In this document: one piece after another, positions 1 to 9,740 of the stretch
Position numbering within the stretch: position 1 is the stretch's first letter
How the letters are laid out: each line of letters opens with the position of its first letter
Notes under the pieces: generated by a model
What the model was told of the DNA's origin: nothing
The model's input: the letters and a program-made list of their open reading frames with translations, nothing else
Databases searched by the model: none
Translations under genes and position numbers: made by a program
DNA from: Membranipora membranacea
Taxonomy: Eukaryota > Bryozoa > Gymnolaemata > Cheilostomatida > Membraniporidae
Reading direction: 5' to 3'
Assembly (NCBI GenBank): GCA_914767715.1
Contig: OU612074.1
Span: forward strand, 18,214,062-18,278,061
DNA: 64,000 nucleotides

Positions 1-861
1 AAGCCAGAGAATAAATATAAATGTAGAGCTCATTTAGAATCTGTGGAATGAAAACTTGGTGAGACAAACTCTAAGTGGGTTTTTTTGGCCAACGCAAGTG
101 AGTGAACTTTTGATCCAACTGAAACTCGAACAACAGCCTCTTAAACAGGTGTGAGTGACAAAGATCTCACCATGACAAATTGATTTTGGACCAGACCTAC
201 CTAATGCACTCAAAATGAAAAATCGCCAATTAAGAAAATGTGTTCTAAGTTCTAATTACAAGCTTGAGGAATAAATGGGCCGCTATCCCCTATGATAGTT
301 GGCACAAATAACATGCACCTATATAGATGCTATCAGTTCCAACAATTAGGATAATTTATCACTTGCAATCTCCATGTTTGTGCCTTTTGGTCACATGGCA
401 TGATTTTGCAAAGCTTTGAATTATACTGTTTTCACGGAAAAAAATTCCCCCAGCATAAGTCGTTTATGTACTTATCCTGATGATACATACATAATAATAC
501 ATACTTTCCCTGATAATGCATATATAAGAATTTGATAATCATGGGATCAAAGGTCCTAGCATAAAACAAACCTCTGCTCTGAGTAAGGTGCACAGCGTCA
601 TGACCCCTCAATGATTTGCAGAGGTTGTGGAGCTGCCTCAATCTATGGTGACATAACACCCAGATCCAAATATGGCACATGATCAACTGTCTCCAGATGT
701 TCTTCCTGACACCACCGATATGCCATTCCTCCAAGCCTTACCAACTGAGATACTGACACTGATACTGAATAATGACGAATATCCCTGAAATCACTGCCTT
801 TTCCATCAGTATGTTTTTCCTTATAAGCCGGTTACAATAATCTGACACTACGTATTTTTAG
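1..861. other. Left edge: probable RXR upstream intron, no confident gene
   Basis: No exon is supported here. A pyrimidine-rich acceptor (TATTTTTAG) sits at its right end, and the frame stays open between that acceptor and the first ATG of RXR. The stretch is therefore probably intron separating a 5' exon (UTR or A/B domain, outside the window or unrecognised) from the DNA-binding exon. Apart from AT-rich sequence and short imperfect repeats of a 'cctgataatacatac'-like word around 470-525, I see nothing. Confidence 0.4.
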
Positions 862-3800
862 GTATTTACTCATCTATGGAGTCTCCCCTCTCCTCGCCTC
901 TCAGCGCTACAAGCTCCGGGTCAGGACAACTAGTGAAGCATGTATGTCAGATATGTGGAGATAGAGCCAGTGGTAAACACTACGGTGTATACAGGTTAGT
1001 ATGTTATACAGTCTATAAACAGGGTTATATATGTGTGTATACAGGTAAGTATGTAATTATTGTCTGTATAAGGTTATATATGTGTATACAGGGTAGTATC
1101 ATGTACATCCTGTAACTGTGGTGATAATAAATATGTGTACACATGACCTTAAGCCAAATTGGGGAGTTTTTTCGGGACCTCCCTGGCGAGATAAGCTTCA
1201 TCTAATATGGATGCATTTTGAGTGGCTTTCCTTCGAGCAACTGGGGAGTTCTGGGCAGAATCGGAGCAACCCAAAATGCGGACAAATCCGATCACGCTTA
1301 ACCTTGTTGTCAGCAATGTATGGATAGTAATATATGTGGTGATAAGTATGTCCCTTCATGTTTTGTGGTAGGACAACTCCACAGCAAAACTTCTGAATTC
1401 CACAAAGTCTTTACGAGGGAGGGGGGTTGTTCATGCCTTAAACAGAGATCATTGAGAAATTACTGTAACTTCATCCCTACCAGAGATGGGTGTGAGGTGT
1501 GAGTGATATGTGGTTTATAATTCCTACCAGTAGCCCAATCACTTCAGCTACAAACTGCCAAACTTGTTCCAAATAACCGTAATCATCGAATTGGTATTAC
1601 TAATGTGGTCAGGTTAGGTCATCATCCTTCTGTGACTGTGACACTAGTATGATCTTTTCTTTGTTCCCCACAGTTGTGAGGGCTGTAAAGGATTCTTCAA
1701 GCGGACGGTAAGAAAGGATTTATCATACGCCTGCAGAGATGAGAGAAACTGTGTAATCGACAAAAGGCAGCGAAATCGCTGTCAGTTCTGCAGATATAAT
1801 AAGTGCCTCGCTCAGGGCATGAAGAAGGATGGTAAGTGAACCTCTTTTATTATACATCAATTCTTGGTTGACCCAGACTCCCACTCTGATTCTGAGTTCC
1901 ATTCATTCTGAGCAGAAAGACAGATCCCTGGGAAAAAGTTATGAGCTGGTTACATAGACTGCATGATAATTCTAAAGCATGATTATTATTGTTATCGTAT
2001 TATGTATCTTCAAAATGACCTGATTTTTTAACGGAACTAACTATTATTGCCGAATATACTGGGTTTAAACTCGACCAGGTTTGCTGGTAGTGGCGACCAC
2101 TGCCCTCCAGATGTGGCTGATAGTGGAATGCCACTACCAGCAACCCTGGCAGAGAGTAAACAGGTCAACTTTGTTTTTTCTAATGAAAAGTAGTTGAGAG
2201 AATTGAATAGGTGAGAGAACACAATCACACCCAGAAAAGCCAACTTCAAAACCAGCACAGGACACCTATAACCATTGGGATATAATGACTACTCTCATAA
2301 ATGAATGCATTATTTATAGGCATTGCATGTAAAGCATGGAATCCTCCCAGGAAAAGAGGCTCTGGTAAATCTATCCTTCTTCTAGGGTACAACAGATATA
2401 AGCTGCTCTGTTAGCTATGACTAGCTCAAGTTCCCAAGCTGATATGACAGGGAGGTGGAGGCCCCCTCCTCTTACTGTTACCACTCCTGTTAGGATAAGG
2501 CGGGAACTCGAGCTAGTTTACGCCTTACTGTTACCTCTGTTCCATTTTGGATGTTTGTTCCACTTGATCGATTAGTCGCCTCTAACTACTGTTTCCTGTA
2601 GGATTATGGGGGTTTCGAGCCTCGCTGTACAGCTGGTCTCAGTGAATCAAGTTTGCTCCAATTGACTGCATTCCAGTTGCTCCCCTTCCACTGGTCATGC
2701 CCCATAGGAGCAACTCCAAATTCAGGCAATTGGACCAAACTTGGTCTAAGGTCTCAGTGACTCTTTTAGTTCTTTTTTGATAACAATATTTAGTTGATAT
2801 CTCTATTGGTGTCGAGAGATTTTTTTCAACTTGAGTAGTATTGTAAGATCAACCTTCTCGTAGTAAAAAGAACATTAAAGACTACCCAAAAGAACGATGC
2901 ATGTTATAGTCAGGCAAGCAAATCTGACAAAACTTTGTCCTAAGTAGCTGCCTGACTATAACATAAATTGGTCTTTGGGTAGTCTTCAAGCGCTCTATAT
3001 ATTTTGCTGAGAGTGAAATGGCTTACATTTCAGAAATATTACTCTCTCTCTAATGCTCGTTATTATTGAATTGATGTTTAGTTGATGGTTTGGCTAAAAT
3101 CAAAAACATTGCAATCGTGTGGTCATTTCAATTTTTTTGCGGTTTTACATCATCATGACAAATCAGAAATTGCCTCCTCAAACTTGAGCACAGTGATTCT
3201 ATGGGAATGACCCTTCTTCATATTGGCTTCTCTCAAACATTCACTGGACATAACACTCTCAGAAAGAGTGCCAACGTCACTAAGGTCACTGAAAGTACCA
3301 TTAGATATAGTGAAACTAAGTTTCTTTCACATTTACTATATTATATCTCAAACCACTTCAAGTACGAGTGTGTGGTATTACATTACCTAATATTCATATG
3401 GTTTTATATTATGAATATATATTTTATTATATATTAATATTATGTTATTGGTATTACAGCCGTACTAAGCAGTGACCCGAAGTCTAACAATGCAGTAGGA
3501 GATAATAATCGTCACCCGGAGGTCGAATCATCTACTCAAGATGATATGCCTGTAGAGAGATTACTAGAGGCGGAGATAGCTGTAGACCCCGCCTCTTTCT
3601 CTAGTACCAGCCCCTCAGGAGGCGGGGCTAGTGGTGGCTTCCTGTCAGGACAGAGTCACGGAGTAAATGCTGGAGATCAGGTAATAATCACAATCAGTAC
3701 GACGTGACATAACGACAAAGGCGTACATCCCGTACATTTGAAATATGATGCATAACACCGATAGCCACTATTATGTGAAGCTGAAATATAGTATACTTTC

Positions 3801-5854
3801 TTGCATCTCCATTTTTGTGTTCGTTTGCTCTTGTGAAATTGCACTCTCATTAAGTGTTCCTTATCATCGTTTTTATTCAGAAGTAGGAACATTGGTAATG
3901 TTTATACGATGTAACATATAATATAACCATATAATAGATATTATAATATAGTATATATAATTTTTGTTATTATATATTTACAGCAGGACATGGTATCGAG
4001 TATATGCCAGGCAGCAGATAAACAACTGCTGATGTTAGTTGAGTGGGCCAAACGTATCCCTCACTTCACTGAGCTGCCCAAGGATGATCAAGTTATTCTC
4101 CTCAAATCAGGTACACTAAACCAACTTAGAGCGTGGTCAACAGAGAGCGTAGAGTTGTCTTTCCAACTCAGCACTGGTAAAACAAATGGGGTTTTGATTA
4201 AGTTATCTGAAGCGAAGTGAGCGTTGGTATAGCTTGCTACTGGGGGCACCACCATCAGTATAATATGGTTTTGGACCACTCTATGTAGCAGACTAATGAT
4301 GATAGTTTATTTTGATGTGCTTTGTTGTAGATTGTTCATGTCGATGTGTTTTATGTTGATGTGAATGTTGATGCTTTTTGTATATTTTTTATGTTGATGT
4401 TAATGTTAATTGTTGATGTATATGTTTATGTTGATGCATTTTGTTGACGTTGATTCGCTCTGCTGTTGTAGGTTGGAATGAGCTTCTCATCGCTAGTTTC
4501 TCTCACAGATCACTCTCTGTACAGGACGTTATTATCTTGGCCTCAGGCCTTCATGTCACACGAGATTCGGCCCACCAGGCTGGCGTCGGCCTTATATTTG
4601 ACAGAGTTCTTACAGAGCTTGTAGCTAAGATGAGAGAGATGAATATGGACAAATCTGAACTGGCTTGTCTCAAAGCCATAGTACTGTTCAATCCAGGTAT
4701 GTATGTGTAATTGATTCCATTTCCTGACATGGTAAGCAACCTTTTAGCTGCGATTGTACAGAAAATCGACGCAGGCCTTGTGAGATACCATTTCATGGAT
4801 ATCCCTGCCTGACAGCCTAAGTAACTACTGAAGGCAATTCGTGTGACCACCCACAATTTGACTCTAGCAATCAGATACATAAGCTAATTATAAGTAAAAT
4901 CTCGATGTCCGCAAGCAGAAGATCAACGCAACTAGAGAAACTCTTCTTTATTTGTGAAATTACACGTCAGTCCTCCAGTTTCCCTGAGGTGTGAATGAGA
5001 CATTTAGCCGAAGGGTTTGAGATACGTTGACTTCAATTATAAAGCAGGACAATAGAACCACGAGGTTTCTGCAAAGCTTTCATATGGCTGCTTAATTCAG
5101 ACTAGGGTCTAAGGCATAACTTGTATATACCTTGTAGACTCTAAGGGTGTTGGATCTACAGCCGAGGTGGAGAGATTAAGAGAGAATGTATACGGTACAT
5201 TGGAGGAGTACTGCAGAACGGCTTATCCTGAGGAGCCAGGACGATTCGCTAAATTACTACTCCGTCTACCGGCTCTCCGTAGTATAGGTAAGTCTTATCC
5301 TCTCACTTACCCACAAAGAGTGAAATAATTCATACCATCTTTAGATGGTTGGGATGCCTTAGTTGAATTTTTTCTTTGAAGAAATAAAATTCTTTGCTGG
5401 CATTGCAAAGAAAAATCTGCAAATTGTTTTTGCAGTGCCAGAACAGGATATAGAGGGTTGACAATATAAGCTAAGGCCAACTAATTGTATAGGCTACTTG
5501 GCAGTCAATATGTGCCCATTATTATTGCATGTGGACATCAAATGTAGCAATGACTCTTAATGATAGTGACGGACTGGGAGACCCAACTCTGATCGAAGTT
5601 ATTCACTCTTTTCAAGCTGGCAGATATTTTATTAAAATAAGCATAGTTGCAAAACAATACGCAATGGAATAACCTGTTAAAGTTTGCTAATGATTTCATA
5701 TCGTAGCATTTTCAAATATTGATTTTGGGGTTTTTTTCTATTTTCAGGGCTGAAGTGTTTGGAGCATCTATTCTTCTTCCAACTGATAGGTAAAACTCCC
5801 ATTGATACATTCCTACTGGACATGCTGGAGTCGCCCTCTCCCGCCCTCAACTAG
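862..5854 (+). CDS. RXR: Retinoid X receptor (RXR, nuclear receptor NR2B), seven coding exons
   Basis: Ligand-regulated transcription factor and common heterodimer partner of other nuclear receptors; it acts in the nucleus. Coding exons: 862-994, 1674-1831, 3460-3680, 3984-4110, 4472-4696, 5138-5287, 5748-5854. All junctions are GT-AG and in phase, giving 368 aa from the ATG at 876. The DNA-binding domain (about residues 24-89) has both C4 zinc fingers, the P-box [10 protein letters not shown] and the RXR-type second finger ([15 protein letters not shown]). A variable hinge of about 30 residues follows. The ligand-binding domain starts near [11 protein letters not shown] and keeps [12 protein letters not shown], with the Arg that in vertebrate RXR contacts the retinoid carboxylate, the [11 protein letters not shown] helix-11 motif with its Cys, and an AF-2 helix (DTFLLDMLE) near the C-terminus. 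The A/B region is very short. The frame is open upstream of the ATG as far as the acceptor, so an upstream exon may extend it. The family assignment is secure; the N-terminus is not. Confidence 0.95.
985..1100 (+). repeat. Tandem copies of the RXR exon-1 splice-donor junction
   Basis: The exon/intron junction 'gtgtatacag|gttagtat' (donor at 995) recurs as 'gtgtatacag|gtaagtat' (donor at 1045) and 'gtgtatacagggtagtat' (about 1083-1100), with a spacing of about 47-50 bp and related filler ('ggttatatatgtgt'). The first donor is required to join the zinc-finger halves in frame. The second copy matches the donor consensus better than the real one. Confidence 0.7.
2075..2149. repeat. Foldback element 1 in RXR intron 2
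   Basis: Inverted repeat of about 20 bp arms: CCAGGTTTGCTGGTAGTGGC on the left pairs with GCCACTACCAGCAACCCTGG on the right, with a loop of about 35 bp. It is probably a small MITE or hairpin element. Confidence 0.7.
2420..2516. repeat. Foldback element 2 in RXR intron 2
   Basis: The arm CTAGCTCAAGTTCCC (2421-2435) is complementary to GGGAACTCGAGCTAG (about 2502-2516) with one mismatch. The loop is about 66 bp and is itself GC-rich with further partial pairing. Confidence 0.55.
2650..2742. repeat. Foldback element 3 in RXR intron 2
   Basis: Arms of about 33 bp. The left arm reads from AGTTTGCTCCAATTGACTGC to CAGTTGCTCC; the right arm reads from GGAGCAACTCCAAATTCAGG to CAATTGGACCAAACT. The spacer is about 25 bp. 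A 'ggtctcagtga' word lies just outside both ends (2636-2645 and 2750-2760) as a direct repeat, as might flank an insertion. Confidence 0.65.
2878..2986. repeat. Foldback element 4 in RXR intron 2 (MITE-like)
   Basis: Arms of about 38 bp: AAGACTACCCAAAAGAACG...TTATAGTCAGGCA on the left, and TGCCTGACTATAA...TTTGGGTAGTCTT on the right. The spacer is about 32 bp. The long near-perfect arms are typical of a small non-autonomous DNA element. Confidence 0.75.
4306..4460 (+). repeat. Degenerate TTGATG-rich tract in RXR intron 4
   Basis: Many interrupted copies of 'atgttgatg' and 'ttgatgtt' between exons 4 and 5 of RXR, ending just before the acceptor at 4471. It resembles a decayed form of the clean ATGTTG microsatellite at 32820. 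Confidence 0.6.
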
Positions 5855-6401
5855 AAACTAGAGCCTCACTGCTCCGAGGCTATCCACACTACTCATCCTC
5901 GTGCTGCTAGAGCCGCTGCCGGAGGTGCTGCAGAGTGTACCTCCTCTTCTCACAGCTTCACAGTGACACGAGGACGAGCTGCTGCCGACGAGCCTCGACA
6001 GATGACGCTCCAGTTTGCAGCTGAGAGTGCCTCTCATATCTCATCTCATTGTCTCGCATCAACTCTATATCAGAGCCAACAGGGAATCGCCACTACTCGG
6101 CGCTACACCAAACACGACAACAACTCACAATACACCGTACACTATGTCATGGCCCCCTCCTCATCACAGCGTTAAGCCATGAATGGACCACAGCTAAATT
6201 AATTACATTATTATGTGCTATGAATCGCTCCACTGGTTGATCAAAGGACAGAACACATTGTCGATACTTCATCGATCGTCATTCTATAGCAGTGAATTGA
6301 TAGCTTGGTGCATCATCACTTGTGTTCATAGCGAATTTCAAAGAAGCTGCGGATATCTAGGGAGCAAATATCTATAAATGTTGTCAGAACTGTCAAATAA
6401 A
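5855..6401 (+). other. RXR 3' UTR with AATAAA polyadenylation signal
   Basis: The sequence after the RXR stop is more GC-rich than its surroundings up to about 6180, and a canonical AATAAA lies at 6396-6401. Open frames here (for example 5963-6175) lack any recognisable protein feature. UTR status is inferred from position. Confidence 0.5.
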
Positions 6402-9400
6402 CTCTCTCTTTGGACGCTAACACTGATATCTGTATTTTCTTTCCTATCGTGTGGGAAAGTGGTGCCACTTATCACATCATTATACGAACGCAAAGATATC
6501 CCCAACTTTCACCCCAACCCCTACCAGTATCCGGTTTGCACGAGGAAAGGACCGTTGTTAACGAGTTGTTTTGTTTACGTTGACATTACTGAATATTATA
6601 TATTTACATTAAATTGTTTGTTTCCTCTCCCTGTTATATTGGATTGATGTATATCATTTTGTTTTTGTGACCAACTCGAAAAAAACGTACTGCAAAGGTA
6701 TTTGTCTCATTCAAAGTATCTCTCCACCTCTCCGCGACTTGTTATACACGTGATATACATGTATTATCCACGTGATAAACACGTGTTATCCACCTTCTTA
6801 CAACCTCACATCCATCTCACAACTCTCCACATTTATAACTGCCAAGTATTACTTTACTGTATAGATTACATTTATAGTTATGTTATATTGAATTAATATT
6901 CTTTTATTGCATTATTGAATTGAATTGAATTTTTAAATGGAAGCGATTTCTCAGAATGTTGTAATCATCTATATGCATGTCATATAAGCTCAATGGATCA
7001 TTGCGGACCATTAAGATTATATTTTTCTTTTGTTTTATCTGATGTACATAGAGTTTGTTTGAACTTGTTTGTTTTGCGCTGTCGACTCGGGGTACCGCAG
7101 AACTTCTAGGTAATAATTCTCATAAACCAGTTAGTAGTACATATTAATTTCTTGAATTTTCTGCATGTTTAATGAGTAATTGGATAAACAGATTATTGTT
7201 TTACTGCAATCATCAAAAATAAAATATGTTAGAGTTAACCCTAAATGTACTTACCCGATATCATAGATTTGCTTACACCCTCCCTGCTTACACAAGCAGT
7301 AGACATTGATTGACTGTGTTGTCTGCTCTTTGTGAAAGTAAGAAGGTAACTCCTGATATTTTTATAACTGATATCTATACAAGTTATAAAGTTTTTTGCA
7401 ATCAGCAGGGTTGGTATATACTCAACCTCCCTGTTGCAATAGTGCATTGCTTTTGATGACAAACTTGCATCGACACTCAAACACCACCTCAATATTCCAA
7501 AATGTGCAGCACTGGGGAGCCCGTGTGCAACCATTGAATTCTTCTGTGCTAACATCCTCATAAAACCTAGTCTATATGCTCAGACCGCTTCAATGCGAAC
7601 TAATGGCATAATTATCAACCTATCATTTTATGGAAATGATTGGTTGATAATGTAATGCCACTAACTCGCAATGGAGCCATCTGAGCACTTAGACTACATA
7701 AAACCCAATCTCCTTTATCGCTCAAGTTTATTTTATTGAACTTGGGGAAGTGAATACTCAAAGGACATAATCTCAAAGTATTACATCGAAAATTATTAAA
7801 TTTTGACTGTTCTGCCTGAGACATTAACAATTGTGATTGCTAGGTTATATTCCCTAATGGGCCATAAACACATGATATGTACCTTATGCTGCAGACTTGT
7901 GACTTTGTGAATTGTGATGATTATAGTGCTGACAGAGACTTACGCCTCGGGACAGTTTAGGTGGTAAGAGTAGGTTAAAAACAGGAAACCTGCAAATATA
8001 TTAGCAGAATTTCTGCTGCCAAATATTGTGTGGTATAATTATTCAAACTCATCTTCCTAAACTGGTCACATGATATCCGACAGTTAAGTATATTCAGAAG
8101 AAAATTGGCAGGCACAGAGATTCGACACACTTATGATTGGTGATACATCAATACAGTGTTTGCTGTCCCTTTCACTCGATAAATGTTGCTCGCAAAATAA
8201 TATGACTCAGTTTTCCCAGGGAGGGTGGGACGTCCTCCCTGGTTTTCCAAAAATGCTGAACACTCTCATGACCGAATGAAGAGTTGTCACATCCTTTATT
8301 TTTTGTCCAGTTTTAGGTCTTAGCTGTGATTGGTTCGAGTAAAATTTAAGTAGCCAATCAAAATGTGCTGAATCACAGGAAATTCCTTGAGACCTTGACA
8401 TTGACAACAAACATAAGTGTGTGTTTTTGAGAATTTTTTCTTCTACCAAAGAAATAGATTGAACTATTTCTCAACCCACTCCAGCTAGTAGAACTGATTG
8501 ACTTCAACTGCTGCTCTGTTGGGCTAGTGTTAGTAAGTTCAACAAGAAACACATTTATAATAGTGGAGAACATATTAGATGAATGGTGATTGTTGATAGA
8601 TAATAGATTGACTAACCAAGGAGTTAACTTGGACTAACTATTTATTATGACTACTATGAGCTTGTTACTTATTATTTATTACATGTACTTGTAGATATAC
8701 TCGTTACTTATATTTTGGTTGAGTTTTTGACCTAATTTTTCTTTTTCTCCAGTCAGTGAAGAGAGTTCTCATCATCATTGGTTGTTTGTCTCAGAGAAGC
8801 ATGCCTCAGTGTGTATATGTTGCATGTTCATTGTGATTAATGCCAGTATCATGTATGTATATATTCATTCATGTCAATCTAAACTTTGTTTCACCTTTTG
8901 GTTGAGGTTCCTTGGTTGAAACATCTCAATCTGGCATCTCCTGACTCCATGCCACAGTATGTGAACCACAGCAATGAACAATGGACTTGTGGTGTTCAGA
9001 TGTGTTCAGTCAATTACTGCTCCATTGAATCAAGGAGTGATTGAATTGAATTAGAAGTAGACTGCAAAACTTTGCAGCAGTGAATACACTGTCATATGGT
9101 AGTCCTGTCATGAAAGGGTCGGATTCTTAGGAGTAACCATATGTCATTCATTCATAGGCCTATGGGTATTGATCTTCATTTCTTCCACTGCCAAGGCGAG
9201 CTATACACCCCTGGGTGCTGAGGTCTGGAACAGTCAAGCTTCCAAGTTCCTCCAGCTGGACTCGAGCCCACAACTCCTGCGGCAGTGAACAGCAGAATTA
9301 CAGGCCTTCTGCTGATCACCCAACTACCCAGTGTTCTATGAAGTCCGAGTTACTGTTTTTTTGTTCCCTTCATTGTCTGTCCCATTGTAAAATCTTTCAG

Positions 9401-9402
9401 TA
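6402..9402. other. Intergenic spacer between RXR and SLC33A1
   Basis: No coding exon recognised on either strand. Visible items are three CACGTG boxes at 6747-6785, a short GC-rich hairpin (cccagggaggg...ccctcc-type pairing) near 8216-8242, and a possible degraded tRNA-like segment on the minus strand around 9245-9290 with a 'ggctcgagtcc' B-box-like word. The rest is AT-rich sequence without visible structure. Confidence 0.5.
6747..6785. promoter_or_regulatory. Cluster of three CACGTG E-boxes
   Basis: CACGTG occurs at 6747-6752, 6769-6774 and 6780-6785, each in an AT-rich context such as 'tatcCACGTGata', within 39 bp. CACGTG is the site for bHLH-ZIP factors (Myc/Max, USF, TFEB classes). The context also looks like an imperfect tandem repeat ('acacgtgata'), so it could be a chance repeat rather than an enhancer. 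Confidence 0.3.
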
Positions 9403-9514
9403 CCCCACAGTTAGCCAATGTGTTGGCTCCTATCTTGTTGGCTTTTTGGTGGATAGATCTCCCCACCCACCAGCCAATCAGAGCCAATCAGAGCCATCAC
9501 ATTGGCTACCCCAC
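9403..9514. repeat. Foldback element upstream of SLC33A1 carrying CCAAT boxes
   Basis: The left arm (CCCCACAGTTAGCCAATGTG..TTGGCTC, 9403-9429) is complementary to the right arm (GAGCCATCACATTGGCTACC.., 9491-9514). The loop holds two tandem AGCCAATCAG words at about 9472 and 9482, good NF-Y (CCAAT-box) sites. It lies about 230 bp upstream of the SLC33A1 start codon. Confidence 0.65.
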
Positions 9515-9557
9515 GGTAGGGTCACTACGTAGTCTTCGGGAATCTGTTCTCTCTAGT

Positions 9558-9566
9558 TTTATAAAG
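9558..9566 (+). promoter_or_regulatory. Possible TATA element of SLC33A1
   Basis: TTTATAAAG lies about 180 bp before the start codon and downstream of the CCAAT boxes, a plausible core-promoter arrangement. Judged from position and sequence only. Confidence 0.3.
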
Positions 9567-9740
9567 TGCATATTATTTGTTCTTTAGATTGAGGTAATCA
9601 TATTTGTCACTAGAGGAGAAGCAAACAGCCCAACCAACAGTGAACAGATAGTACAGTATAAGTACTGAGTCTAAGTGAGATACATAGTGGCAGCACATAG
9701 TACTATAGATAATAAAGGTAGCCTCAGCACAGTGATTGAT

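Noticed and set aside
672-788. Short plus-strand frame starting MAHDQLSPDVLPDTT and containing LPTEILTLIL
   Set aside because: It slightly resembles an F-box start (LPxEIL) and could be imagined as an RXR 5' exon, but it ends in a stop with no donor in frame, so it cannot be joined to RXR; too short to call.
5963-6240. Overlapping open frames after the RXR stop
   Set aside because: Position and GC-rich composition fit 3' UTR; no domain, start context or splice site.
9215-9532. Plus-strand 105-codon frame and possible minus-strand tRNA-like word
   Set aside because: The frame spans a foldback element and shows no protein feature; the tRNA-like similarity is limited to one B-box-like word.
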